Below, piece by piece: positions 35,351-47,609 of a stretch of 64,000 bases of DNA. This DNA is from Ctena decussata (taxonomy: Eukaryota > Mollusca > Bivalvia > Lucinida > Lucinidae). The notes beneath the pieces are model-generated. The model was not told where the DNA came from, did not search any database, and saw only the letters and a program-made list of their open reading frames with translations. The translations under genes were made by a program, and so were the position numbers. The stretch spans positions 4,124,803 to 4,188,802 of the forward strand of contig OZ022515.1 in assembly GCA_963989385.1 (NCBI GenBank), in the 5' to 3' direction. Each line of letters starts with the position of its first letter. Within the stretch, counting starts at the first letter, position 1.

Positions 35351-36975
35351 TGTTGATTTATTGGCTAAATCTTATGTGGCTTGAAATTACCACTTTTGGT
35401 GTTCATGAGTGAAATAAAAATTCATCTTACACTGAAGAAGTCAAATTTTCTATTTCTTTTATGCTTGAAAATCGCAATAATGCTGTTTATTCAAGAGCGT
35501 CAGCCATCACGACAGAAACACAACTTTTTTCAGCCGTTTTGCGTCAAATGTGATACTTCCAGCGTGTTTATTGGCTATGATATTAGTTGTGAACACAGTT
35601 TGCAACTGAAAAATAGCTTTAAATATCATTTTTATACACGGATCTCAAAAATATTGGGCAAGAAATAATGCCTACAGGAGACTTAGGTGGCCTCATATCG
35701 CATGCAATTATAATGTAACATTGGCGCTTTGAGTGATACACAGAATAGCAATACCCTCATTTGTCCCTCAAAAATGTCCTCTCCAGACTTGTTTTTTTTC
35801 TTGCAGATTCACTGATTCTGAAAGAAATCATGATTAGGGGGCAATATGTATTGAGATTTGGTGCCCCTTTTTCTATGGTTTGTAGCATGGAGTAGGTTTT
35901 TGTGCAAGAGAGATAAAAAAAGAAGACTGAAAAACACAAATGTCCACTCCAGGACACCTTACGTTGAATCATAATACCCAAGAAATGGTTGCTAAAAAGT
36001 GGCCCTAACTTCTTTCTTTAGCCCATTATCTATGTCCAAATGAGTGTTAAGTATAAAACAGTGCCTTTTGTACACATCCATGGTACCAGATTTGCTTATT
36101 GTTCAGATATGCCTAATGCAGACTAAGCAGAGAAAACGAAAAATTGCAACACTGTATTATTGTAATTAAAAAGTGGAATCTATACTCAGCTGTCCATCAT
36201 AAATGACCATCCTTTCTCTAAATGACATGCGACATACTATAATTATAAAATATATTGGTATGTAGATATGCAAAGAAAGTGTCCTGGAGAGGACATTTTT
36301 GTGGGATGTTTGTAAATCTATATAAATTGAGACTTTTGCTACCATATATTTATTGCCCCCCTCCCCGCCTAGATTCGTCCCTAGCATTTGAAGTCTTATA
36401 ACTTTCAGGGACTGACAATCAGATAGTGTTTTTAATTTTTATATTATCACAGTAGATCTTAATGGAACTATAGTTAAAGGCCTATGTAACTCTGAAGAGG
36501 GGCGGGTCAGAATATTATACTAAAATATTTCAACCTGCCCTGTCTCAGGGCTATCTTTACTATATGAAGTACTAATAACAATAGGAAATGCAATCAGATG
36601 GTTTTTAAATCTCAAATTCTATCACAATAGATATAAACAAACCAATGCTACTACAGTAAAAGACATATGTAACTCTAAAGAGGGGGTGGGGTCAAAATAT
36701 TAACGTTATACTATTTTGACCATGCAGCCCCCCTCCTACACCGCTCCTTTGCAAATTAATCTTATAGCTCTGGGAATGACCATCAGATACTGTTTTAAAT
36801 TTGAATTCTGTCATAGCAGATATTAAGAAACCAAACAGAAGTATATGGTAAATGTATTTTATTCTCAAGAGGGGTGGGTCAAAATATTATAGCTATAATA
36901 TTTTGACCCACCTCTCCCATATCCATTTTTAGCCTTTGAGGTACTTATAGCTATAGGAATGACAATCAGATGATA

Positions 36976-37170
36976 CCATATACAAGATATTTTTCGCGGT
37001 GTTCCATTTTTTGCGGTATTTCCCGGTCACGTAGAAACCGCTCAAGTAAAAAAAGGCAGTTTTGCTTTTCGCTCATGTTGCTAACAGCGAGACTTAAAAA
37101 TTGCGAATATTAATATTTATGTGTTTGACCCTTAACCAATTTGAACACGCGAAAATTTCCGCATATATGG
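36976..37170. mobile_element. 195-bp MITE inside satellite
   Basis: The left end CCATATACAAGATATTTTTC and the complement of the right end CCATATATGCGGAAATTTTC are imperfect terminal inverted repeats. It interrupts a satellite unit just after CAATCAGATG. Confidence 0.6.
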
Positions 37171-37299
37171 CATTCAAATTGTTAATTCTAGAAGAATACA
37201 GTTGTAAAGAAACAAGTGAAACACCTACAAAAAGACTGATTTAACTCTCATGAGGTGCGGGTCAAAATATAATAGCTATAATATTTTGAGCCGGTCCCC

Positions 37300-37311
37300 C
37301 CCTTCCCCCCC

Positions 37312-37342
<31 letters not shown>

Positions 37343-37347
37343 ACACC
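37300..37347. repeat. Poly-C and (CA)n
   Basis: About 23 C residues followed by (CA)n; assembly length here is uncertain. Confidence 0.85.
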
Positions 37348-38187
37348 CAACCCTCCTAGACCCATCTTTTGCATATGAAGTCTTATAGCTTTCAGACTGA
37401 CAACTAGATAGAGTTGTTAATTCAAATATTATCACTGCAGATCTTAAGACACCAATGGAACTATGGTAAAGGCGTATGTAACTCCGAAGAGAGGTGAGTC
37501 AAAATGTTATAGCTATAATATTTTGACCCACCCTGTCTCAGAGCCATCTTTACATATGAAGTACTGATAGCAATAGGAAATGCAATCAGATGGTATTTAA
37601 ATCTCAAATTCTATCACAATAAATATAAACAAACCAATGCCACTACGGTTAAAGATATATGTAACTCCATACATGTGATATTTTCTTGGAATTAGATAGG
37701 GAGATTTGGGATTCCTCAGAGGGAGATTGGGGTCTCAGAGAGGGAGATTTTTGCGTGGTAAAAATGTTCCATTTTTCTGCCAAAAAATTGGCACTTTTGA
37801 CACCCTTAAGGCTTTTTCTCATGGTCAATGGGAGGCAGTTAAGCATGAGAGAGAGCACTGAATGTACTTCACAAAAGTCATGTATATATTGTACATGTTG
37901 TATATATTGTACATGTAAACCCAGTGAGCAACATCAAGATCAATACCTGGGATAGCATTTAAACTCTTTGAGAATTATTTCTTTTAAGAGATAACATTTT
38001 TTTGTAAAAGCCTCTACTTGTTGCTGAGACAGTCTTGTCTCCCTTTATATTTTTCAATTGCTTGTCCGGCAGAAAGACCTGCATGCCCATTTGTGTTTGG
38101 GTTTTTTTCTTTGAAATAATATTAATGATTACTCTTCTATTCCCTCAAATTTGAAATCCTATATGAACAGCTAGTGCAGACCATTTG

Positions 38188-38262
38188 TAGACAAAGCTGT
38201 TGGCAAACAGTGTAGACCCTGATCAGTGCAGTCTGATCAGGGTCTATTCTGCAAGCATCATG
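38188..38262. repeat. CAGTGTAGACC...GATCAG palindrome
   Basis: GGCAAACAGTGTAGACCCTG, then TGATCAGGGTCTATTCTGCA. A second, decayed copy lies at about 38444-38500 (AACAGTGCGGACC, GGTCAGGGCCTATACACTTTGCC). Confidence 0.7.
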
Positions 38263-38831
38263 ATGCATAATCATTAAATACACTTTGACCCAAATACGTG
38301 ACACAACTAAGAGAGCCTCTCCTTAAAGTACAAATTCTAGGTAAGTTTTGGCGGGGAAACAAACCCATGTGACACAAGGTGACTTGTACTTAGCTGAAGG
38401 GATTACCATAAATTCTAAATATTTGGACAGAAAGGTCTGAAGAAAACAGTGCGGACCAAGATCAGGAGCAGTCTGGTCAGGGCCTATACACTTTGCCAGT
38501 AATGTAACATCATTTAGAGGCAAACCAACTTGTTCAAGTTTTAAGACAGTTACAATAAATATGATTGGTGTCCCGAATTTTACTAGACTGTAGGCTGTGA
38601 TCAAGACTGCACCAATCTAAGTGTTGCATATTCGCATGTGTCGTAATGTTCCTTTGCTATGTGACCCACTTACTTTATCGATCGATATAACACCTTCCAC
38701 ACATGTCAATGGTCAATGGTTAAACTCTGTAGGGAGGGCTATAATATTTTGACCCGCTCCTCTCCTAGACCCATCTTTTGCAAATGAAGTCTTATAGCTC
38801 TGGGAATTACAATCAGAGTGTTTTAAATAAA

Positions 38832-39400
38832 ACAAGAGTTGTCAGAAGACAACAAAGTGCTCCTAATGGGTGCCTGACTCTCAAGGTTACAAAGCATCCT
38901 GTCTCAAAACATTGTTAACAAAGTTAACCTGGGGTGAATGTGGTAGCTAGTGCACAAATGAAGTTTGCATCAGAAGCTAGACTAAGTCAGTTGTTCCCTT
39001 TGGCATACAGGGCCGACTTGTATGCCACTATCTGGATACTTTGCGGACATTGAGGGTCGGGTCTTCATGCACCAGACGGAGAGATACCTACTCAGTCTAA
39101 CTCATAATGCCTCATGGTGACAAAGGGTGGTTCCTAGTATGGGTTTTCACACCACCTTTACCCAGTACTAAGTTGGTCTGATGACACCTCCTTACCCTTT
39201 GCAGACTTCTCATGTTTCCTTTGGCCCCACCCCATAACCTCACCCCTAGCCTGAACCAGTTGTCAAAGCCTGGTCTCCGTATAAACTATTTCATCTGTGA
39301 TCATTATGTCCAGTTTCTAACTCTCCAGGGCAAGTAATGGTACCAGTTTCTGCCTTAACCTTTTTGCTAACAACTTAGAATTTAATTAACTTGTCCCATA
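38832..39400 (-). repeat. Possible minus-strand hairpin-ended element
   Basis: AACAAGAGTTGTCAGAAGAC followed by AACAAAGTGC. Read on the minus strand this gives a small hairpin (TTGTC...GACAA) followed by CTCTTGTT, the terminal word of the type A/B/C elements. The opposite end was not found. Confidence 0.4.
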
Positions 39401-39548
39401 AGGTTGTCCACTTTAGGACCAAAAAGTCAGGGTTTGTTATGCATTGGTGAGCATGTGGTATTTGAAAGTATTGCAGCCTCTTCTTGAGCACATTGTCCAT
39501 ACAATTTATGTGCCATTCATGGTTTTCAAAACTTAAAGAATATGGAAG

Positions 39549-40565
39549 TGCCTGTACGGAATTGTCCAGCAGGACAGTAGTAGTATTCCTGCAGTAATTG
39601 TAACAGGATTCTTGGCAGGAATCTGGACATGAAAAAGTTTCCCAATGGGTTTTCCACGTGATTTTTTCACTATAATATAAAATTCCCTACAGGATTCCAG
39701 CAGGACTCAGTGTGGAATATTAAGTGAAATATTCAAATTAGCAGGAATTCAGGCAGGAATTCAGGCAGGATTCCCACCAGGAATATTCAAATGAGCAGTA
39801 TTCTCACTGTAAAATTTGAAATTCCTGGCAGGAATCCTGCCAGGAATATGGACAGGATTGTTGGCATGAATTTGGTTGTGTTGCATATTACACAAAGACC
39901 TTGACATACTCTTTCAACATGCTATTTAAAACTTTCACATACACAGTGGCTTTATAAAACACAACAGAACACATATCTTGTCAATCTCTTGGGTATTATG
40001 ATTATATTATAGACATGAATCAGTACTGCCATTGCTCTATAATTCAATTTTATGACAGAAAGTAATTCTGTTACCACCACACATATATTGAACTCATTTT
40101 CATTTTTATGTCCAGGGATGTGGGTGGGGTACATGAAATTGTGTATAAATTGAATATTTTACCCCTAAACTTAAATCTGCCTTTAGAAATGTATGCATTA
40201 ATGATACAAAAAATAATTAAACTTACATTCTCTTCATACTAGCTGTTATTAATTCATCCTTCAAATAACACAGAAAACCTTTTAATATGTTTAGTCTTCA
40301 AGTTGAATTTATCACTTATGATTCACTGTGTAGTTGAAGTGTACCGCCAAAATCTTTATGCTAGATTCAATTAATTTTGCAAAATTTTCAGCTCTGTTTT
40401 CCTGCTAGGATTCCTGGCATGAATTTTTCAAATTTTCCTGCTGGAAACTTGAGTGGATTTTTTTATCATTTTCCACATACTGTTATGATTCAGCCTGAAA
40501 ATGAAATTCCTGTCTATGTCCAGCAGGACTCTTGCTGTAATCATGTCAGAATTTTCGTACGGGGG
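39549..40565. repeat. CAGGAATTCCTGC-rich repeat block
   Basis: Many copies of GGCAGGAATTC, ATTCCTGGCAGGAATCCTGC and complements at 39549-39870 and 40385-40540. The outer words CCTGTACGGAATT and the complement of the end CCCGTACGAAAATT may be decayed terminal inverted repeats. Confidence 0.5.
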
Positions 40566-41997
40566 TTCTCAACAATAACTGCTGTATAAGTCACTCTGTT
40601 ACCGCACAGGCATACTGAAATATGAAACAGACTGGTATGTTGTTTTTTTCCTCAGCAAATTGCTACATATTTTAGTGTTATAGTCAAGATTTTGGAACAT
40701 CCTGTAAATATGTTGCCTATTCTTGTTCATTTTACATTATTTCATGGTACAGTTCTATGTCCCAAAATATGTCCCCTCCAGGATAACTATTCTTATACAT
40801 GTATGCATCTATATCTTGAAACTTACTTCACGAAAACTTGAATTTAAATGTTCTAGTCATAGCATTGGATGTAACAACAGAAATTGTTTTTGTTTACCAT
40901 GAAAAAAGGCTTTTCATATTCTTCACACTTTTTAAAATAGACAGATTCCAATGCCCTATCTTAATATCATTATTTATCAAGTGACCTACCTGAGTTTGTT
41001 TCAGTTCTCAACAGATACAATTGTATCTTTAAGGTCTGAGTAACAAATCACAATTTTCTTTTTATTTAAAGTAGAAATTGAGGGTCAGAGATGTGTGTCC
41101 CAAAAATATGTCCACTCCAGTACAAATTATATGGATAGTTTAGTGAATCATTTCTGGAAAATATTAAGATCTTGCAATGGTTTGATTTAATAATTTTGTA
41201 TCTGCATACCAGACTTGCAGGAAATTTTATACTGCTGAAAACAAATCTGATATGGAAAAAAGTTTGTACTACCTTCTTAAATGTTTTTCTACCACTGAAT
41301 TAAGATATCAAATGAAAAATGTCAATTTACACAATTTTCTACGATTTTTTCTGTTTTATTGTTTGCATATATATGTTTCAAATTTAAATAAAAACTAAAA
41401 TTGACAAGTCAGAACAGTGTATTTTTTTTGTGTGTGTGTCCTTCATTAATGTCCTCTCCAGAACTTTGTACTGGAGAGGACATCAATTTGGGACACTCTC
41501 CAGTTCAATAACGGTTTGCACTTTCCAAGAGATGTCTGGTCGATCTCAAGAGCCACGCAGCCTCGTTCACTAACACAAAAATCATTGGCCTAAAATCACC
41601 ATGATGGAAGTTACAATAAAAGAAAGGAGGTGAAATCAAAATAGAAACACAGACATTTACTTCCAGATTTAATTTCAGGAATTTTCATAGGCACAGCCAG
41701 CTTAACACCCTTTCAAAACAGACATGTGACCCATAGCTTCTTTATAAACGTTCTTACTTAAGCAAAATCATACATTAGTCCTAGTAACTTCATAGGTGAA
41801 TATAGGTTCAAAATGTTTTAAAAATACACAATTTCTGTGTTCAAATCACTCAAAAACAGTCATAATCTGGTGTAAAAAAGTTTTTTTTTGTAAAATTCAT
41901 TATATATGTTATGTGGAAAAACATATAAGAACCATGTAGAAGGGTACTTTTTTTCAACCCAATATGAGACTGTTTGCTCTAATTTAATGCGAAAGTG
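40566..41997. other. No gene recognised
   Basis: AT-rich sequence with a few TGTCC(A/T)CTCCAG words (about 40770, 41110, 41455 and, inverted, 41472). Confidence 0.4.
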
Positions 41998-42225
41998 CCC
42001 AAGTGCCCAATAACTGGACAGTGGAGATGTACCACAGCTCACAGATTGTGTTTCATGGTTTTCACAAGGCATTTGGATATTGGTGACAGAGATACAAGCC
42101 ACCTCTGTCACAATGCCTTGTGTATACGGTCAGACCATTTGCCGGCAGAGCCCCACGAACTGAACAGTGAGCGAATCAAGTGTGTCAACCGTGGCAAATG
42201 TCAGAGTCATGGGGAAATCCGCTGT
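41998..42225 (+). pseudogene. His-Cys-box endonuclease, truncated and frameshifted copy
   Basis: Keeps the core from 'CPITGQWRCTTAHRLCF' through 'SHLCHNALCIRSDHL' to 'CVNRGKCQSHG', but the N-terminus is missing. A single base present in the intact copy at 48119 (GGGAATATCC) is lost here (GGGAAATCC, about 42216), shifting the frame before the last zinc cysteine. Not functional. Confidence 0.8.
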
Positions 42226-43104
42226 GTTTGTTGCACCATAAATTATAAAAATGTATACAGTAATCTGTACACTCGTGTGTAAACCTTTGCAAACAGTGTA
42301 GATCCAGATCAGCCTCCAAGAGTACAAAAGTTGTCGTCTTTGAATTTGTGTGGCATATGGTGCCACTGTCTTGTCTGGGAAGAGGAAGCCACCTTATGGT
42401 GTGGAATCCATATCTGAACCTAGGACCCATAACCTGGGATCTGTATCTTGACCAGTTACAGTAATTGTCCTAAAAGTGGTTGGAAGCTGGTCTTTCTTAA
42501 AGCTATAAAATGGCTTAGTAAAATGGCAGATCCTGATCAGATTGCTCGTAAAGTAGCAGGCTGATTTGGGTATGCACTTTTGGTTGTGGTACTTCCAGCT
42601 CAGAATTTTGGGTCTAATTACTGTACTTGGCTGGATACATTTTGGAAACATAATTAAATCTGGATTATAAGTAACAACAATACCAAAGGTTTGGATTAAT
42701 TTTTATTAACATTTGATATTTAACAACAAACCGAAGACAAAGGGAGAAACAGGCAAGCACGTAAACCGACTTATATCCATTCATTCACAAAAATTTCAGA
42801 AAAGAATTTGGTAAAAGAATTTGGTGAATGTTCAGAAAGAATTTAGAAAAAGAATTTGGTGCCAAATTGAGTACCAAATTGTTTTACTAAATTCATCAGT
42901 ATCTCCAAATTCTCATCAAACATAACAGAACAGAATAATAGGAAAGCAAATAACACTATAAGCTGTTGTTAAAGTCACTTCTGATCAGTTCCATGAGCAT
43001 GGTTAGATGGAATATGATCCAGCTGTCTTTTTCTGTAGTCTGATTTAACTTTGGTACTTTGCTGAATGAGCCTGAATTCTCTTACTGTTCACCACAAGGT
43101 TATG

Positions 43105-43524
43105 TTAAACAACTTCCAATCTCTTCGAATAGTTTCTGTGGTAGTCCGCATCCCTGTCTGCTGCGCTCAGAGCGCGCTTTGTACGAGATGAAAGTTCAAT
43201 TCCAGAATATTCACATTTCTTAATAGCAGAAGTTCCTGGATCATTATTGACCCTGTGAATTGCTGAAGAACCCCGTCCTTCCATTGTGGCAGAGAAATTG
43301 ACATTCTTTGGGAGTGAAACACTTAGAGCACGGCTAACTGCTTCATATTTCTGAGTATCAGTGTATAGTTTCATTTGTTCTACAGAAGCAACACTTAACT
43401 TCATTTTCAGTATTTCTAATAGTAAAACCTTGTCATTTTCATTCATGCTTAGGTTATGGATCCTGTTAGATGACAGAAACATGGAGCGATTCCAACAGTT
43501 ATTCGTAACACCACCATGGCACAC
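43105..43524 (-). CDS. Unknown protein, composite element minus-strand frame 2, copy 1
   Basis: 139 codons; the open frame extends upstream of the Met into a Cys-rich 'CSKCANNSAVCHGG'. It ends in a basic region, 'SSRTKRALSAADRDADYHRN'. The second copy (49008-49427) differs by only a few residues. I recognise no family. It probably forms one product with the frame at 43559-43867: the reading shifts between them at the same place in both copies, where an acceptor-like TTGACAG precedes the Cys-rich part, so a short intron or an old frameshift are both possible. Confidence 0.4.
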   Translation of the reverse strand: MCHGGVTNNCWNRSMFLSSNRIHNLSMNENDKVLLLEILKMKLSVASVEQMKLYTDTQKYEAVSRALSVSLPKNVNFSATMEGRGSSAIHRVNNDPGTSAIKKCEYSGIELSSRTKRALSAADRDADYHRNYSKRLEVV

Positions 43525-43558
43525 AGCAGAATTGTTCGCACATTTGGAACAGTCCCCA

Positions 43559-43867
43559 TCATAACATGACTGTCAATTCCAGAACTTTAGGTAAGATCCG
43601 CTTAAAGGCAGCCACGTTACCGGCATGATCTTTCATGTGTTCCTTAAGAATTAAGCTGCATCTTGCTTTTACATCCTGACTCAGAACTTTCTGAGCCTCT
43701 TTTCTCTGTTTGCATGTTCGTCCGGGAAACATTTCATCACTAAAATTGGCCTGATAACACTTTCGAATGGGCAAAAATTGGACTTCTGAATTATTTATAC
43801 CTTTCTTGAGTGCTGTCAACTTCTTAGAGATATGTGATTCTACATCTGACAATATATAAGTGGTCAT
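43559..43867 (-). CDS. Unknown protein, composite element minus-strand frame 1, copy 1
   Basis: 102 codons beginning 'MTTYILSDVESHISKKLTAL', Lys/Arg-rich, with 'GRTCKQRKEAQKVLSQDVKA' in the middle. Stops at a TGA (43559-43561) where copy 2 has CGA. An overlapping upstream frame (43824-44039, 'MRGTSSPVFISLEIQKQ...') may encode the real N-terminus. Unknown family; probably part of the mobile element's own gene. Confidence 0.4.
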   Translation of the reverse strand: MTTYILSDVESHISKKLTALKKGINNSEVQFLPIRKCYQANFSDEMFPGRTCKQRKEAQKVLSQDVKARCSLILKEHMKDHAGNVAAFKRILPKVLELTVML

Positions 43868-44789
43868 GGCTTTTTATCCTGCCACAGATGACATTCTTGT
43901 GTATACCTATATGCAGGTGCGTTCGTGAATACTGTTGACACTTCAGTGACACTTTACTGGCACTAGTAACAGTTGTTTGCTTCTGAATCTCAAGGCTGAT
44001 AAACACAGGACTTGAAGTGCCTCTCATCTTCTTTAGCATTGGTATGGAAGCTATGAGGGCTAAAATTCAGTAGTTTTAGGATTCCTTTTCATTTTCAAAT
44101 TTTAATTATAGAATTTAATTGTTTTTTAAATTCTTTAAGATTTGACTAAATTTTACTATAGACATGCAAGAATTACTTTTTTCTCATTTATTTTGGTACA
44201 GATAGATAGAAACGTTCCTAATGACTTAGGAAAAGTTTACTTCATGAAAAAATATCAACAAGTAAGGAAGTTATAGCAAAAAAAACTACCAAACTTTTAG
44301 TCAAAATGTGGTGTTCAACAAGGTGCGGAAATCAGACTTCTAGTATATCTCTTTAAATGTCTGTCAGATTTCTACAGTTTAAGTAACTGACCTCATACTA
44401 CCAGAACAAGTTCTAGAAAGGTGTAGAAATAGATTAAATGGCAAAGTTTTGAATTTTAATGCCAAATGAGGGTCTGATAGGAATCAGTCCACAATTATTT
44501 CCCTTGATTGGTTGAACACTTTCAGGATATACTTTCACACAAATAGTTCCCTGGTTCATTGGTTTCTAAGAAGGCCATTTTGACTGAATATCCTGCTTGC
44601 TATAGCAAACTGGAAAGAGCCTTGGATATGCTTCTTGAAAATGTATAATTAGTTCAGAATCCCCAGCACTGGAGTAACTAGAGGAACCGAATCACACCCT
44701 TCATAGGTGCCCCTACAGCGGCAGTTTGTCTCATAAGTTGACGGGTCAATGTTATACCGTAAGAACAGCGGAAAGACAAGTTGGTTTTT

Positions 44790-46767
44790 AGCTCACCTGG
44801 CCCGAAGGGCCATAGTGAGCTATTGTCATACCAATGCGTCCGGCGTGCGTCGTGCGTCCGTGCGTCGTCCGTCAACACCTAAAAACAAATATTCAAACAT
44901 CTTCTTCTGTAAAACTACTGGTCCCATGGTTCTCAAATTTCACATGGAGCATGACGTGACTCCAGGGTCTCAGAATTGTAAAATTGAGTCAGGTTGAAAA
45001 TCCAAGATGGCCGCCATTACTAAAAATAGCAAAAACAACAAAATAAACTTCTTCTCCAGAACCACTGGGTATATTTGTCTGAATTTTGGCATGGAACATC
45101 GGTGAAACCTTGGTATTCAAAATTGTAAAAATGAAAAAAATCTGTAGCGGAGTTTTGTCACAGTGACCTACTTTCTGTTTACGTGTGTAATTTTGCTCAA
45201 ATGCCAATGTCAAAAAATGACCTATTTAAACAACTTCAAACAACTTCTTCTCTAAAACCACTGAGCCCATGGGTCTCAAATTTCACATGGAGCATGACCA
45301 GACTGCAGGGTTTCAAAATTGTAAAATTGGGTCAGGTCAAGAATCCAAGATGGCTGCCGTTACTAAAAATAGCAAAAACAACAAAATCAACTTCTTCTCC
45401 AGAACCATTTGGTATATTTGGTTGAAAGTTTGCATGGAACATAAGTGGGACCTTGGTATTAAAAATTGTAAAAATAAAAAAAATCTATAGCGGAATTAGG
45501 TCACAGTGACCTACTTAGCGTTAACAAGGCCGATTTTGCTCAAATGTAAATATCTAAAGAAAATGCAGCCAATTCTGACCAGATTTGGTCAGAATTGGTT
45601 CTTGAATGGAATTATTTCAATTTTGTGCCAGTTGACTATCCAAGATGGCCACCATGGGGGCCGTTACTAAAAATAGCACAAACATAAAAATGACAATTAC
45701 TCAAGAACCCTTGAATGGAATTGGACCAATTTTGTGTCAGAATGTTCCTTGCATGAAGCTGTTTCGATTAATTGCAATTTGGCATCCCAAGATGGCCACC
45801 ATCTGGTGTTACTAAAAATAGCACAAACATAAAAATGACAATTACTCAAGAACCCTTGAATGGAAGTGGACCAATTTTGTGTCAGAATGTTCCTTGCATG
45901 AAGTCGTTTTGATTAATTGCAATTTGGCATTCCAAGATGGCCACCATCTGCCGTTACTAAAAATAGCACAAAACATGAAAATGACAATATCTCAGTAACG
46001 GCTGAATGGATTTTGACGAAATTTGTGTCAAAATGATTCTTGCATTGAGATGTTTCAAAAATATCTAACTGTAGACCATTCATATAGGCCTCTGTTACTA
46101 AAAATAGAAAAATGTGAAAATTAGAAAATCTCAATGGAGTTGGATTAATTTTGTGTCAGAATGGTCCTTTCATTAAGCTTTTTCGATTTTTTTGCATTTT
46201 GGCATTCCAAGATGGCCGCCATTTTCCGTTACTAAAAATAGCACAAAACATGAAAATTACAATATCTCAGTAACCGCTGAATGGATTTTGACGAAATTTG
46301 TGTCAAAATGATTCTTGCATTGAGATGTTTCAAAAATATCTAACTGTAAGATCAGTCATATTGGCCTCTGTTACTAAAAATAGAAAAATGTGAAAATCAG
46401 AAAATCTCAATGGAATTGGACCAAATTTGTGTCAAAATGGTCCTTGCATGAAGGCTTTTCGATTTTTTGCATTTTAGCAATCCAAGATGGCCGCCATCTG
46501 CCGTTACTAAAAATAGCACAAACATGAAACTGGCTATATCTCAGTAACCCCTGAATGGATTTTGATGAAATTTATGGCAAAATGATTCTTGCATTGAGGT
46601 GTTTCAAAAGTAAGTATATAAAGACCAGGTAAGTTGTCCTCTGTTACTAAAAGTAGCAAAATGTGAAAATGAGAAATTCTCAGTGGAATTGGACCAATTT
46701 TGTATCAGAATGGTTCCATTGCACAATAGCCAGGTGAGCGATATCAGGCCCATTTGGGCCTCTTGTT
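44790..46767 (+). mobile_element. Hairpin-ended satellite-bearing element, type B
   Basis: The left end AGCTCACCTGGCCCGAAGGG and GCCATAGTGAGC form a hairpin. The right end is CAGGTGAGCGATATCAGGCC, then CATTTGGGCCTCTTGTT. The interior has diverged units with TCCAAGATGGCCGCC and TTACTAAAAATAGCA, spaced about 145 bp or twice that. X copy 1 shows the empty site (AGTTCGTTTTTGCCTG at 33381-33396 against AGTTGGTTTTT | element | TCCTG), with no long target duplication. Confidence 0.85.
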
Positions 46768-46860
46768 TCCTGTTTAAACTGTTTGAAAATAGTTTGTCAT
46801 GCCTCAGAGACTCGAGGAAAAGAGAGTTAAAAGTGTCTGAAGTGTTGTGAAAAAAGTTTC

Positions 46861-47070
46861 ATGGAAGGATGGATAATTAAATTGTATAGTAAAACTAATT
46901 GTGGTCTCGTGCCTGATATAGGGTGGGGTAATTGTTTATACTTTCAGTTTGCGAGATATCTGAATCTGAATCTGTACGTTGCAGGGCCTTTCAGCATTGA
47001 TGCAACGGAGATCATTTTCGCTGATACAGTCATAGGATTTGGCACAGAGACAGAATTTCTCCTACATTGA
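46861..47070 (+). other. Conserved 69-codon frame in part X
   Basis: 'MEGWIIKLYSKTNCGLVPDI...' also occurs at 33485-33694. No recognised domain. Differences between copies are replacements, so this may not be a gene. Confidence 0.25.
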
Positions 47071-47394
47071 AAAGCGTTCTACAGGCAGTGAGTACTTTAT
47101 TTTAATTTTTTGAATAAATTGGACTTTTAAGTGAGAACCGTTAAAATTGGCCAATATTGACATGGGTTCCCTAATGGAACTTGAATGCAGTCTGGATTTA
47201 AAGGCCATAAGATATTCCTACACTTGTCTGTGTTGGTAGCCTCATTCTGAGGAATTAGGGACATAACGGACCACGGACAATACCGACAATGGGCAAAACG
47301 GACCATGCTTGGGACAAAAATGGACCACGTTCGGGATGAAACGAACCACATTCAGACCTTCCGTTAACTTGAGAAAGCATGTTTCATTTTAATT

Positions 47395-47604
47395 GCAACA
47401 CTAATAAAGCAATTTGCATGCTTAAAAGATAAAAATATAACCTATTATCAAGGTATTAAATCAATTAGATAGTTGGACAATCAAAGGTAGTTGAGGTCAT
47501 GAACAGTAGTCAAATGATTGTCACTTAAAATTGTCTTTGGTAATTATATACTCTTTAATCTTTTAATAGGCACCAATTAATGATCTGGATTATCTTCTAG
47601 GGAA
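47395..47604. other. Spacer between composite element copies
   Basis: AT-rich sequence between a right terminal array and a left terminal array. No frame, no hairpin. Confidence 0.5.
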
Positions 47605-47609
47605 GTCTG

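Larger units (their letters stand above)
36400..37690. repeat. ~190-bp satellite with perfect palindrome
   Basis: Irregular tandem units, each with GTAACTCTGAAGAGG, GGGTCAAAATATTATAG plus its complement, GACCCACC and AATCAGATG. At 36876-36909 the core is a perfect 34-bp palindrome. Near-perfect versions lie at about 36688, 37259 and 37498, and an isolated half unit at 38735-38825. Confidence 0.75.
35351..41997. other. 6.6-kb segment between broken repeat arms, no gene
   Basis: Lies between a truncated type A element and a truncated part Y, and is absent from the other tandem units. Contains the ~190-bp satellite at 36.4-37.7 kb, a small MITE, a GGAATTCCTGC-rich block and scattered TGTCCTCTCCAG words, but no protein I recognise. 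Either one large insertion or foreign DNA joined during a rearrangement. Confidence 0.5.
41998..44190. mobile_element. Composite element, part Y copy 1 (5' truncated)
   Basis: Nearly identical to 47906-50095. It starts abruptly inside the endonuclease gene, lacking the left terminal array and the first ~40 codons, and runs directly into X copy 2. Contains one broken nuclease gene and the minus-strand frames. Confidence 0.8.
44191..47394. mobile_element. Composite element, part X copy 2 with terminal array
   Basis: Same as 32791-34013 but with a 1,978-bp hairpin-ended element inserted at 44790. Ends at 47262-47362 in the ~21-bp GGACAAAACGGACCA-type units; the outermost unit reads CGAACCACATTCAGACCTTC. 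Continues Y copy 1 without a break, so 41998-47362 is one element copy missing only its left end. Confidence 0.78.
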
